64,000 bases of DNA from the NCBI GenBank assembly GCA_944989445.1, contig CALYLW010000744.1:186001-250000 (forward strand), read 5' to 3'. A program made the position numbers and the translations under genes. Source of the DNA: Ampullaceana balthica (lineage: Eukaryota > Mollusca > Gastropoda > Lymnaeidae). Of the stretch, positions 46,001-61,000 are shown piece by piece. Within the stretch, counting starts at the first letter, position 1. Each line of letters opens with the position of its first letter. The notes below the pieces were generated by a model, which worked only from the letters and a program-made list of their open reading frames with translations, was not told where the DNA came from and did no database searches.

Positions 46001-49000
46001 CTAACATCAAGAATAGACCAGATGAATGGGCCATTTTCAAGAAGGCCAAGGTCAACCTCACAGATGTCTTTAGTTGACGGAGGCAAGAGCATTTTATCTA
46101 CATCCTAGTGTATTACCCGTCAAAAATGACGGAAGTTTTCAAAATACATTGTAAATATATTTCAGCTGAAATCTTTTAATTTTGAAAAAATACACATCAG
46201 AATAAAAAATAATGCAATACAGAACTTTCAATCATTTTATTTATTTTTATTTTATTCATTTATTTCCATATTGAACAATTTTATGCAGACGTGCAAAAAG
46301 AGTTATTTTTGGTGCAATAATTTTTTTCAAGGCTTTTTTTATTAGCGGTGCACTGCTTTCTAAAATTATTAGTGTTATGAATGAATGGACATACATAGCA
46401 AATTATGTATATTGATAAGAGCTTGATTATTATTAAAATCTATTAAATTTTAATACTATCGGCTTACTAAAGATTTATGATATTTCACAGTTTTTTGCTT
46501 TATCTAAACATCTAAACCCTTCAAAGTTGAAATAAAAATTAGATCATTTATTAACCTTAATTTTTCTTTGATATTTTATTATTAGAACCTTTTAATTGTT
46601 CTATCACTTTTAGACAGATTACAACATTGCACTTCTTAAATTCCTTTAGGTAGCCCAAGTATTAGCAACTTTAACTCACTTATGTCGACCCGTGCTTCAA
46701 GTCCCGGCAAAACTTATGAAAAGTGGGAAATGCCGTTTCAATTCAAATGTATAGGTACATTAAGGTAACTGAGTTACTTATCTCAAAGTTAATTAAATAA
46801 TCATCTATCGACAAGCGATTGGAATGCCTATTAAAAATTTTTAAAAGTTATTTCTATTATATATTTTTTTTTACAGTTGTTAAGATTTTAGGTACTGTAT
46901 TTTAAAAATAATTTTTTCATTAAATGCATTTAAAAAATATTTTAAAATGAATTTTTAAATTTGAAATTGAATTTTGAAAAGGGGCCATAAAGATGTTGTT
47001 TGGGCTCTGACAACAAAAAAAGGAAGACTCTTCAGCGGAGGTGCAGATGGAGTTATTAAAATCTGGAATCTAGAGCAGCTTTCCATAGGATGTATGAATA
47101 ATATCAACGCACACACAGGAATGGTAAGTGGGCTGGTACAGTTGTGGAGATTTCTGTGATGAGCTGAAATCAAAACCTGAAAAAAAAACTACTTTAACCA
47201 CTTGTAAATATTTGTAGCTTAACAGCCCATTCACTCACTATGTCCTTCCTAGACTTTTTTCTTATGTTTTATGTGTTATTTTGAATGAATTGATACCAGC
47301 ACACCAATCAACCTTAATTTAACTTTGCCATTCTTTGTGTTTGGATTCACTGCATAGACTCAATCACATAAGCTTCTTAACCAGTATTAGTAGATGGATA
47401 ACATGTAAATATATTACATATAAGACCACCCATATAAATATATTAAATAAAAGACCAGCCTTATAAATATATTAGATATAAGGCCACCATTATAAATATA
47501 TTAGATATAAGACCACCCATATAAATATATTAAATATAAGACCACCCATATAAATATATTAGATATAAGACAACCCATATAAATATATTAGATATAAGAC
47601 CACCCATATAAATATATTAGATATAAGACAACCCATATAAATATATTAGATATAAGACAACCCATATAAATATATTAGATATAAGACAACCCATATAAAT
47701 ATATTAGATATAAGACAACCCTTATAAATATATTAGATATAAGACAACCCTTATAAATATATTAAATATAAGACCACCCATATAAATATATTAGATATAA
47801 GACAACCCATATAAATATATTAGATATAAGACAACCCATATAAATATATTAGATATAAGACAACCCTTATAAATATATTAGATATAAGACCACCATTATA
47901 AATATATTAGATATAAGACAACCCTTATAAATATATTAAATATAAGACCACCCATATAAATATATTAGATATAAGACAACCCATATAAATATATTAGATA
48001 TAAGACCAGCCTTATAAATATATTATATATAAGACAACCCATATAAATATATTAGATATAAGACAACCCATATAAATATATTAAATATAAGACCACCCAT
48101 ATAAATATATTAGATATAAGACAACCCATATAAATATATTAGATATAAGACCACCCATATAAATATATTAGATATAAGACAACCCATATAAATATATTAG
48201 ATATAAGACAACCCATATAAATATATTAGATATAAGACCACCCATATAAATATATTAGATATAAGACAACCCTTATAAATATATTAGATATAAGACCAGC
48301 CTTATAAATATATTATATATAAGACAACCCAAAGAAATATATTAGATATAAGACAACCCATATAAATATATTAAATATAAGACCACCCATATAAATATAT
48401 TAGATATAAGACAACCCATATAAATATATTAGATATAAGACCACCCATATAAATATATTAGATATAAGACAACCCATATAAATATATTAGATATAAGACA
48501 ACCCATATAAATATATTAGATATAAGACCACCCATATAAATATATTAGATATAAGACAACCCTTATAAATATATTAGATATAAGACCACCCATATAAATA
48601 TATTAGATATAAGATAACCCATATAAATATATTAGATATAAGACAACCCATATAAATATATTAGATATAAGACAACCCATATAAATATATTAGATACAAG
48701 ACCACCCATATAAATATATTAGATATAAGACAACCCATATAAATATATTAGATATAAGACCACCCATATAAATATATTAGATATAAGACAACCCATATAA
48801 ATATATTAGATATAAGACAACCCATATAAATATATTAGATATAAGACCACCCATATAAATATATTAGATATAAGACAACCCTTATAAATATATTAGATAT
48901 AAGACCACCCATATAAATATATTAGATATAAGACAACCCATATAAATATATTAGATATAAGACAACCCATATAAATATATTAGATATAAGACAACCCATA

Positions 49001-52000
49001 TAAATATATTAGATATAAGACCACCCATATAAATATATTAGATATAAGACACACCTTATAAATATATTAGATATAAGACCACCCATATAAATATATTAGA
49101 TATAAGACAACCCATATAAATATATTAGATATAAGACAACCCATATAAATATATTAGATATAAGACAACCCTTATAAATATATTAGATATAAGACCACCC
49201 ATATAAATATATTAGATATAAGACAACCCTTATAAATATATTAGATATAAGACAACCCTTATAAATATATTAGATATAAGACCACCCATATATTATATAT
49301 TTACGCTTAATTATCACTGCCGCCTTACGTTAAGGGAAATCACTCTGCTTTTTTTAAATTTTGCGTTGTAAGCAGTGCTGATTGACTCAAATAGTTATTT
49401 TTTGGTTAGGTAATTTGGTGCGCTGCTTAATAAAATTGGTTTTAAAAATTGTGTGGTGATTAGCACTGTAAAAATTATTATATAAATGCTTTGTTTAATT
49501 TTCAGATATTTCGTGTTTATCATACAAGGACAAGTTTGTTGGGCTTTTGAAAAAAGTGGGCGCCGTATTTTCCCTAAATAAAAAGGGTGCCGCAGTAAAA
49601 CCTATATTATATACATACTTTGTTAACATTTTAGGAATATTTCGTATTTATCATACAAGGATAAGTTACTTGGGCTTTTAACATAAAAAATAAAATTTAA
49701 AAAAAAACTATTATAAAATACTATGTGTACATTTAAGAAATTTTAATATTACGTATTTATCATACAAGGACAAGTTAGTTGGGCTTTTGAAAAAGGTGGG
49801 TGCCGTAGGCGCCCATAACAAAAGGGGGGCGCCACGGCGCCGCAGCACAAACTAGTATAAATATATTAGATATAAGACAACCCATATACAGTCGAACCCA
49901 CTTAACTCGAGCTCGGTTACCTCGCCCACCCCATTATGTCGACGTTTTTTTTGGAACCGCCAAATTCTCTCTTTGTCTTAGTATTTTCTCGTCGTTTAAT
50001 TCAATTTTTTTAAGTCGCCGAAACCTCATAACACGAGCACAAAAAAGGGTCAAATTTACCACTTAACGCTGGTTATCTCGATCCCGATGACCAGCTTTTG
50101 AAAATGTTAGCTATGATTTTTTTATAACCAAGGGAAGGGACCAATTTTCTGCCTCACCAGGGTGACGTCACAGCCCGCTTGCTCAGCGCTGTTACTGTTA
50201 CTTCTGGTACTATGCTTCGGTAACTAAGCGAATACATTTTTTAAAAATCAGTCACTAGCAAACTCCAAAAACAGTGATGACATGTATTTTTATATTTATA
50301 GACCAGAATATTATTATTATTAAGAAAACGCTTTGATTTTGATGTCACGTTCGCTCGCGTGTTGGCTCTGGTATTCTGCCGTAACACAACATAAAATTAA
50401 ATATCTTAGATATAAGACAACCCATATAAATGTGTTGTTGTTCGTCCGTCGTGATCGACGATGACCACTCTCATCATATTTGCTGGGCCGCCACATGTGT
50501 TCTCTGGTGGCTTATTAACCCTATTTTTGCACAAAAGAGGCGTCCGCATGTCGGACAAGAGATAGAAGCGGTCCCTTCAGGTGGGTTTTGGTTACGTTCC
50601 TTTCTGGCTTGGCGTTTTAACTTGGCAGCCTGTTGTCTATTTGCTTCACAGACAGCTGCGCCATATCGTAGAGCGCCAGTGGGCTCGGTTACTGGCTGCT
50701 GCTTCCCAGGAGTCATGTCCGATGTCGAAGGCCTTCAGAGCCGTTTTAAGTGCGTCCTTGTAGCGCTTTCGTGGACCTCCGCGTGCTCTATGCCCTTCGG
50801 TAAGTTCACCATAGAAGAGCCTCTTGGGTAGGCGATGGTCGGGCATGCGCACTAGATTCCCCGCCCAGCGTAGTTGGCTTTGCATGAGGATAGTGTGGAT
50901 GCTGGGGAGTCCTGACCTGGCTAATATTTCGGTGTCTGGAACTTTTTCCTGCCATTTTATATTGATAATTTTTCTAAGGCTTTTGGTGTGGAAGTAGTTC
51001 AGCAACCTCGCATGGCGTTGGTATACAGTCCAAGTTTCACATGCATATAATAAGGTGGGGAGCACTACAGCTCTGCATACTTTCAGTTTTGTTTGGGTGC
51101 TGATTCCCCTTCTGTTCCAGACACTGTCATGTAATCTACCGAATGCTGCGCTGGCCTTTGAGATTCTGGAGTTCACCTCGTCATCAATATTGGCCTTCTG
51201 GGACAGTGTGCTGCCAAGGTAGGTAAAGCGGCTCACTGTGTTGATTTTGTTGCCGTTGATGAATATGTTAAGCTCAGTATAGGATTTGCCCGGGGCCGGC
51301 TGGTATAGCACTTCTGTCTTTTTTGTGCTGATGGTGAGCCCAAAGTTACAGCACGCACTGGAAAATTTATCAGCACTTAGTTGCAGTTGTGCTTCGGAGC
51401 CTGCGTTAAGGGCACAATCATCAGCAAAAAGAAGTTCCAGGATGCTGTCTGATTTGACCTTTGTCTTAGCTTTAAGCCTCCTGAGGTTAAACGGACGACC
51501 ATCAGTGCGATACCTGAAGTCCATGCCTACATTTCTATTCCTGAAGGCCTCTGTGAGCATGGCTGAGAACATGAGGCTGAACAATGTTGGGGCCAGAACA
51601 CAGCCTTGCTTAACGCCATTTGTGACAGGGAATGGTTTAGAGACCTCTCCGTTGTCCTGGACTCAAGCCTGCATGCCATCATGAAATTGCCTTACAATGG
51701 CTATATACTTATTTGGACACCCATACTTGGCCATAATCCTCCATAGGCCCTCTCTGCAGACTGTGTCAAAGGCTTTCGTAAGGTCTATGTAAATGGAAAA
51801 TAGGTCCATATTCTGCTCTTGACACTTTTCCTGCAATTGCCTAGCTGCAAAAATCATGTCAATGGTCCCACTTTCTTTCCGGAAACCACATTGGCTTTCT
51901 GGTAAAAGTCCCTGATCCAGATGTACATTTAGGCGATTTAGGAGAATTCTGGCGAGTATTTTTCCTGCAATTGATAGCAGTGAAATTCCACGATGATTGT

Positions 52001-55000
52001 CGCAGGCTTGGCGGTTCCCTTTTCGCTTGTACAAGTGGACTATAGAGGCATCTTTAAAATACTGGGGGACAGCCTCTTGCTGCCACATCATTAGGAAGAT
52101 TTCATGCAGCTTTTCCAGTAGAACCATGCCACCTTCTTTGTATATTTCTGCTGGAATTGAGTCTGCTCCAGGAGCCTTTCCACATGACAGAAGATGTACA
52201 GCTCTTGGCGTCTCAAGAAGTGTAGGCGGGTCATCCAATGCCAGGTTGATTGGTACTTGAGGGAGGCGACTGATAGCATCTTCATTAATACTTGAGTTGC
52301 TGTTCAGGACAGCATGAAAGTGTTCAGCCCAGCACTCAAGAATCTTCTCCCCGTCAGTAATTAGATATGTCCCGTCAGCACTGAGAAGCGGGGATGAATT
52401 AGACGTTGTGGGTCCGTACACTTCCTTAAGGGCGTTGTAAAAATTCTTCATATCATGCCTGTCTGCATATTGTTGAATCTCATCAGCTTTCTTGTTTAGC
52501 CATGAGTCTCGCATCCATCGAAGTTTTTGTTGTATGACGCGGCGTATGCTATTATATGAGTCCGTTACGGTTGAAGACCTAGGATTGCTGATGTGTCTTT
52601 TGTGGAGTTGATGTTTCTCTGCCAACATTTGCTTGATTTCATGGCAATTGTCATCGAACCAGTCTTGGTGCTTTCTCGTCGCGAGTCCAAGGATTTGGGA
52701 GGCTGTGCTGTAGATTTGATCTCTAAAGTTCGTCCAAACAGTCTCAATGTTCGTATTGTTTAGAGTGGTGGATCTCAGTTTGCCCTCCAGGGCTGTCTCC
52801 AGAGATTGTTTAGTACTCGCACAGTTTAGCTTTGTGATGTTTAGCCGTTTTAGGGTTTTCCTTCCTTGGGGCCGTCTTTTGGGCTGAATGCATATCTTAA
52901 GTTTAGAGATGATGAGACGATGGTCTGTCCAGCATTCAGCACCGCAGAGTGATTTGGTCACACGAACGTCTTGTCTATCTTTCTTCCTTGTGATGACATA
53001 GTCTATTAGGTGCCAGTGCTTGGAGCGAGGGTGCATCCATGAGGTCCTGATTCTTGTGGGAAGACTGAATACTGTGTTAGTAATCAACAAGTCATGTTCC
53101 ACACATGTCTGAAGCAACAGGAGACCATTGCTATTACACCGACCCACTCTATGTTTTCCTATAGCACCGTCCCAAAGAGCGTCATCGCAGCCTACTCTTG
53201 CATTAAAGTCACCAAGTATGACAAGCTTATCAGTGGAAGGAATGTTGGCGATGATAGAGTGAAGGTCCTCGTAAAACTTGGATTTCACTTCATCAGGGTT
53301 AGTCATTGTTGGGGCATAGCAGCTGATGATGTTGAGATATTTCTTCCCGGCTAACAGAGGCAGTCTCATCGTCATGAGTCTGTCATTTATGCACTTTGGA
53401 GGACTAGCGAGTTTGCATACTAATGATGTCTTCATGGCAAAGCCAACACCGGCCTCACGGCGTTCCTCGCTCCCTCTGCCACTCCAGAAGAAGGTGTAGC
53501 CGGAGCCTCTTTCACTTAGTTCGCCCTCTCCTGGTAAACGGGTCTCGCTGAGAGCGGCAATGTCGACATCATATCTTGAAAGTTCGTGGCCCACCAGGGC
53601 AGTCCTCCGTTGGGGTCTATTAGTTTCATCTCTGTCCATTAGTGTGCGCACATTCCATGTGCCCAGGGTGAGAGGAATAGTCCTCGGCTTTTTCTTTAGT
53701 TTGCGACCGCAGAAATAGGGTCCCCGCCAGCTGCGGTAGTCTGGCCAGGGAAGATTTGAGCAGGCAATGTTTAGGACACCTTTTCTAGCCCCTTTCTCAT
53801 GCCATGGAGGTGAGCACTGCATTCCTAAAGAGGGCTGCTCAGTCGCTCAGGGGGCTGCCGGACACCGCTGCTGCTCAGTGTCAGTGGTGAACGACCCTAT
53901 GGCGTGAGCCGCCTGCATGCAGGTTTGTGACTACGGCTGCCAGTGTACCCTCACCTGCCGCTTCGCCACTTGCCTGTCGCTACAGGGCTTTGGAATGAAT
54001 CGATGATGATGATGAGAGTGACTTGCGCTGTGACTTTGTTTAAAGTGAGGAGGATTCGCGCAACACGTCGACCTCACTCTCTCGCCCAAAACCATCTGGT
54101 CCAGCAGCAAGACGTTGTCGAGACAGCTGGGAATGGGGTTGGGTGCAGTGGATGACCAGGACGTCCTATGTGTCTCGTCAAGCTCTTAGCACTCCACAAT
54201 GCTTTGCTGTGTATCGCCTCTTGCCCATTGGCCCATAGAAGAACCAGCGCGCAGGCAGCCGAAAACCAGTCTTCACATGCTGGGTAGACAAATCCCACTT
54301 CACCGAGGTTTTTATCCCATCGGTTTACCCTCACCTGGTTTAGCCGGTCAGTCGAGACCGTTTACCGGGTGTGGCCGCTGTGCATGCTACAGCTACTTGG
54401 AACCACAGGTGAGAGTTGAGTGCCAGGTGTGAACTACCCCAGGAGGAGTACGACTGCTCCCCATCCAGAGGTGCTACCCCTCCCATGGACACCCCATACA
54501 CCCCCATATATATTAGATATAAGACAACCCATATAAATATATTAGATATAAGACAACCCATATAAATATATTAGATATAAGACCACCCATATAAATATAT
54601 TAGATATAAGACAACCCTTATAAATATATTAGATATAAGACAACCCATATAAATATATTAGATATAAGACCACCATTATAAATATATTAGATATAAGACC
54701 ACCCATATAAATATATTAGATATAAGACAACCCTTATAAATATATTAGATATAAGACAACCCATATAAATATATTAGATATAAGACCACCATTATAAATA
54801 TATTAGATATAAGACAACCCTTATAAATATAATATTAGATATAAGACAACCCATATAAATATATTAGATATAAGACCACCCATATAAATATATTAGATAT
54901 AAGACCACCATTATAAATATATTAGATATAAGACCACCCATATAAATATATTAGATATAAGACAACCCTTATAAATATATTAGATATAAGACAACCCATA

Positions 55001-58000
55001 TAAATATATTAGATATAAGACCACCATTATAAATATATTAGATATAAGACAACCCTTATAAATATATTAGATATAAGACAACCCATATAAATATATTAGA
55101 TATAAGACCACCCATATAAATATATTAGATATAAGACAACTCATATAAATATATTAGATATAAGACCACCATTATAAATATATTAGATATAAGACAACCC
55201 TTATAAATATATTAGATATAAGACAACCCATATAAATATATTAGATATAAGACCACCCATATAAATATATTAGATATAAGACCACCATTATAAATATATT
55301 AGATATAAGACCACCCATATAAATATATTAGATATAAGACAACCCTTATAAATATATTAGATATAAGACAACCCATATAAATATATTAGATATAAGACCA
55401 CCATTATAAATATATTAGATATAAGACAACCCTTATAAATATATTAGATATAAGACAACCCATATAAATATATTAGATATAAGACCACCCATATAAATAT
55501 ATTAGATATAAGACAACCCATATATATATATTAGATATAAGACAACCCTTATAAATATATTAGATATAAGACAACCCATATAAATATATTAGATATAAGA
55601 CCACCATTATAAATATATTAGATATAAGACCACCCATATAAATATATTAGATATAAGACAACCCATATAAATATATTAGATATAAGACCACCATTATAAA
55701 TATATTAGATATAAGACAACCCATATAAATATATTAGATATAAGACCACCCATATAAATATATTAGATATAAGACAACCCATATAAATATATTAGATATA
55801 AGACAACCCTTATAAATATATTAGATATAAGACAACCCTTATAAATATATTAGATATAACACCACACTTATAATAAATATATTAGATATAAGACAACCCT
55901 TATAAATATATTAGATATAACACCACACTTATAATAAATATATTAGATATAAGACAACCCTTATAAATATATTAGATATTTGAATAATTTTTATCCAAGA
56001 GTCGATATGAAAACAGATTAAGAATTGAAAAAAATAATTTCAAGAGTGAACAATTCCCTATAAACTTAGTGCTGTAAAATGATTGGAAAGTTTTCCATCC
56101 CATCTTGGCACAGGACATTTGTTTAAATGTTTATGCTGCAGGCTGTAAGCCACACATTGCTTGCACCCATCTATCAATAGAATTGTATTAAATTAAAATG
56201 TCTTATTGCTTGCACCCATCTATCAATAGAATTGTATTAGATTAAAATGTCTCATTGCTTGCACCCATCTATCAATAGAATTGTATTAAATTAAAATGTC
56301 TCATTGCTTTCACCCATCTATCAATAGAATTGTATTAAATTAAAATGTCTCATTGCTTTCACCCATCTATCAATAGAATTGTATTAGATTAAAATGTCTT
56401 ATTGCTTGCACCCATCTATCAATAGAATTGTATTAGATTAAAATGTCTTATTGCTTGCACCCATCTATCACTAGAATTGTATTAAATTAAAATGTCTCAT
56501 TCCTTGCACTCATCTATCACTAGAATTGTATTAAATTAAAATGTCTTATTGCTTGCACCCATCTATCAATAGAATTGTATTAGATTAAAATGTCTTATTG
56601 CTGGCACCCATCTATCAATAGAATTGTATTAGATTAAAATGTCTTATTGCTTGCACCCAGTGGCGTCACTAGGGGGGTGCGGGGCCGCCCCGGGTGACAC
56701 CCATCATGGGGTCACAACCAAACCTAACAATTTACTGAACGATTTTATGTTAAAAAAAAATAATAAATAAAAATTTTAAAAAGTCATTCTTTCCACTAGA
56801 AAGAAATTACGAAATACAATGAAATGCGCTAAACGCTTAAACTTTTTAATAAAAAAATATCAGTTAACGTGCAATAATAAAACAGTCCCAACGAACTACA
56901 ATGAAACAAATTAGGAAAAAATAAAGAAACAGCCAGACCAGAGAGAGCTTTAAAAAGTTTTGAAATATGGGAGACGGTGTCTTGTGTTTTAAATGATATA
57001 AGCCAACTGGGCTTAGACATACCGACACCCAACCTCACTAGTCCCTCCACCACAGTTGGGAGTGGGATGGACGAAGATTTCTCTAAAAACAAAATAATAA
57101 TAAAAATCAAAATATGGATTTTCTTTGTTGTTTTTTTAAAGGAAAGTTATGAATTCAATGTCTTTGAGTTAATAATTTTGTTTTATTTATACCAGTGGCG
57201 TCGCTAGGGGGGCAATGGGGGGGGGGCCCGGGTGACACCATCAGGAGGGTGTCACCAAAGTCTAAAATTTTATTGTGTTCGATTTTATGTCAGAAAAAAA
57301 GAAGACATTTTTTTTCATTTAGAAAGAAATTAAGAAATACAATTAAATTCGTTAAACGCGAAAAGTTTTATTAAAAAAATATCAGTTAACTTGCAATAAT
57401 AAAACAGTCCCAACACACAAACAACTTTAAAACAATTTAGGAAAAAAAGAAAAGAAACAGTCGCAGCAGAGAGATCTTTAAAAAAGGCTGGACATGAAAG
57501 AGGCGGTGTCTTCTGTTTTAAAAGATATAAAGCCATTTTGCCTTTGACACACCGACAGCATGAAAGAATCCCACTTTATTTCTCCCTCCACCATAGTGAG
57601 AATACGATTTTTCTACAAAAAAAAACAAAAGATGGGTTTTCTAAGATGTCTTTTTTTAGAGGAAAATTTTGAGTTCAGTGTCTTTGACTTTATATTTTGT
57701 TTTATCTATATTTATTAGAAGCGTACAAGCATAGACATGCATGTTTTTTATACAGGAGGTCCTCCAGTTACGACGGTCCTATCCTGACTTACGCTGTTTC
57801 GTGGTTACCAACACGCCCCCATAAAGAATAATATTACGCATTATTCCGTATTTTTTAATGTTTTTTTTTAAATTTTAAACTTTTGTTTTTCATTGGGTAA
57901 CGAATTGTTTTCTCTATTTGAAATAAACAATTTATAAAAGTATTTATAATTATTATTTCAACCTACAAATTTCATTTGCGAATTTTTCTCATGGCGAAGT

Positions 58001-61000
58001 TAGCAATCAAGTCAGTAAAGCTAAGTATGCCTACAAGTTCCACTTCATTCTCATTAGAGAGAGCATATTCAGTCTTTGTTGTCCCATGCAAATTCTAACT
58101 CATTTTTATATTCTTTTCAACTTTGGAAAGGATCGCTCTCTGCTGCATTTTGGTTTCATTACTGAAAGATAGATGCGATGTGTACATTTGTAAAGGACTG
58201 TGTGAATTAGCTCATTCAAAAGCATCAAAATTTTTAGTTCTGTGCACGTGTTTTGAGTTTCGCATTGTGCTACTTCCTTTTCCTTACCCTGAGCTTTGGT
58301 CTTGACAATAACGTTTTTAAGAGTTCTGAAAATTGGACTAATTCTGAAGATAGGCAGTCTTCAAAATCACTTGAATATTATTGCATTAACTTGGCTGCTG
58401 CCCATCGGATGGCATCATTGCTGAGCTCAGTTAGGTTTGTAAGAAAGTCATATTTCTTATGGATGTATTTATATGCGCCTAACCGATGTTGTAGGGCTTA
58501 AGAAAGTTTGCCAATAATTACCAGAAATACCTCAACCTTGAATTTTTGTCTCGGGGAGAATATTGTTTTGGTGATGTCCCTTTAACAGACTAACACTTTC
58601 TCATTATTGATACTATTGAAGATTGTTTATACTCTTTTTTTCATGGACTTGTCCTTTCCTTAGTCTTCATAGGAATCTAATTAAGAATGCAGTCTTTTAA
58701 CAAACTCATTGAGAGACTTAAAATGCATGGCTGAATTCAAAGATATTCTCGGCTCTTGAAGGGATACATTCATTTTCTGAAATGTTTCTCAAATTTCAAG
58801 TTAAATAGCGACTTCCAGTTGTTCAAGTTCCTTCCGAAATCCTTCTGTTTCAAGTCGACAGTAACGTGGCTGATTTTCGTTAGTTGCTAATTCTTCCAGT
58901 TCTGCAATATTCTCATGTTATGAGTTATTAAAAGACCTTAATCATTTCGGGCTGACCATCTTATGTCAGACAAGGCTTTGTTAACATGTATCATTTTCAT
59001 GTGTTTTTGAAGTACCTGTCAACGATGAGTAGATGCAACAAGCCGGGTATAAAGATTTTGCAGAAGGAAAAAAATCTGACTGCAGCAGGACAACCAGCTG
59101 CACTTTTCCCAACAAATTAATGGAATGAGCTGTGCACATAATGAGCAACACTGCACTTCTCACGAAGAATAGCCTGGACTCCGTTTTAATTCCTACTCAT
59201 ATTTGCAGCATTGCCGTATGACTGAAGGCATTTTCAGGGTTTCATACAAACATTTGCCCATCTTTATTATACACTACACTGTATAATAATTTTGGTGGAC
59301 TTTAAATCATTGGGGACCCCTAGCTTTAGCCCGCTCAGCACCCCCTCCGCCATAGGGGGACGGTGTCACACATCTGTGACGATGTGTGATGAGGGGGAGG
59401 GGTGTGTTTAAAAAAATGTGACGTAAAATCATAAACGCGCAACTTTAAATAAAAGTTCCACTTAAATATTTGATCGTTTACCATTTATTTAATGACGTTT
59501 TCAATAGCTTCACGCGTGTTACGATATTAGAGAGCAGACTTACCCTAAATACTAGAAAATACGGCTTTGGGGGGGGGTGTAAAAACTTTGTGACGTCATA
59601 TCGGAAAAAAATGGGGGGGGGGAGGGGTGGATTCTAAGTTTTTGTGACAAAGTATGACGCTGGGGGAGGGTGGGGTAAAAATCGGCAACATAGCGTGACG
59701 TCATTTATGGACGACCACTTCGGTCGTGAAGGGGTGACACCATGAGCTACCGCCCCGGGTGACACCAACCCTAGAGACGCCTCTGCTTGCACCCATCTAT
59801 CAATAGAATTGTATTAGATTAAAATGTCTCATTCCTTGCACTCATCTATCAATAGAATTGTATTAAATTAAAATGTCTTATTGCTTGCACCCATCTATCA
59901 ATAGAATTGTATTAAATTAAAATGTCTTATTGCTTGCACCCATCTATCAATAGAATTGTATTAGATTAAAATTTCTTATTGCTTGCACCCATCTATCACT
60001 AGAATTGTATTAAATTAAAATGTCTTATTGCTTGCACCCATCTATCAATAGAATTGTATTAGATTAAAATGTCTCATTGCTTGCACCCATCTATCAATAG
60101 AATTGTATTAAATTAAAATGTCTTATTGCTTGCACCCATCTATCAATAGAATTGTATTAAATTAAAATGTCTCATTGCTTGCACCCATCTATCAATAGAA
60201 TTGTATTAAATTAAAATGTCTTATTGCTTGCACCCATCTATCAATAGAATTGTATTAAATTAAAATGTCTCATTGCTTGCACCCATCTATCAATAGAATT
60301 GTATTAGATTAAAATGTCTTATTGCTTGCACCCATCTATCAATAGAATTGTATTAAATTAAAATGTCTCATTGCTTGCACCCATCTATCAATAGAATTGT
60401 ATTAAATTAAAATGTCTCATTCCTTGCACTCATCTATCAATAGAATTGTATTAGATTAAAATGTCTCATTGCTTGCACTCATCTATCAATAGAATTGTAT
60501 TAGATTAAAATGTCTTGTCAACTGACCTCTTGTGTAACTCTAAATGACTTCATCTGCTCCCATCTCAGATATGTTGCCTTGCCACATGGGGCAACACTCT
60601 TGTGTCATCTGGTGCTGACAAGTCTATTCACTTTTGGAATGTGGACACATGTGAGCAGAAGTCAACCATAGAGGTAATTAAGTGATAGCTACACCAGACA
60701 TTAGCTGTAGAAGTAATTAAGTGATAGCTACACCAGACATTAGCTATAGAGATAATTAAGTGATGAATACACCAGACATTACCTGCAGAGGTAATTAAGT
60801 GATAGCTACACCAGACATTACCTGTAGAGATAATTAAGTGATGAATACACCAGATATTATCTGTAGAGGTAATTAAGTGATAGCTACACCAGACATTACC
60901 TGTAGAGGTAATTAAGTGATAGCTACACCAGACATTACCTGTAGAGGTAATTAAGTGATGGCTACACCAGACAATGGCTATAGAGGTAATTAAGTGATGG

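Larger units (their letters stand above)
50431..54505 (-). mobile_element. Near full-length APE-type LINE in the 29-bp array
   Basis: About 4.07 kb, flanked by cccatata of the array on both sides. The single ORF has endonuclease, reverse transcriptase and C-terminal zinc finger. It is broken by one nonsense codon and one frameshift. The 5' region (53823-54505) is GC-richer, untranslated, without a clear ORF. The 3' end lacks a poly-A or simple repeat. Confidence 0.88.
56658..59785. mobile_element. hAT element with cagtggcgtcactag ends
   Basis: Left end cagtggcgtcactag and right end ctagagacgcctctg are inverted. There is an exact 8-bp duplication cttgcacc (56650-56657 and 59786-59793). Subterminal ccgccccgggtgacacc is present at both ends. 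The left 530 bases are duplicated (56658 and 57193). A ggggcggatt-family right end (59217-59348) is nested in it. Confidence 0.85.
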
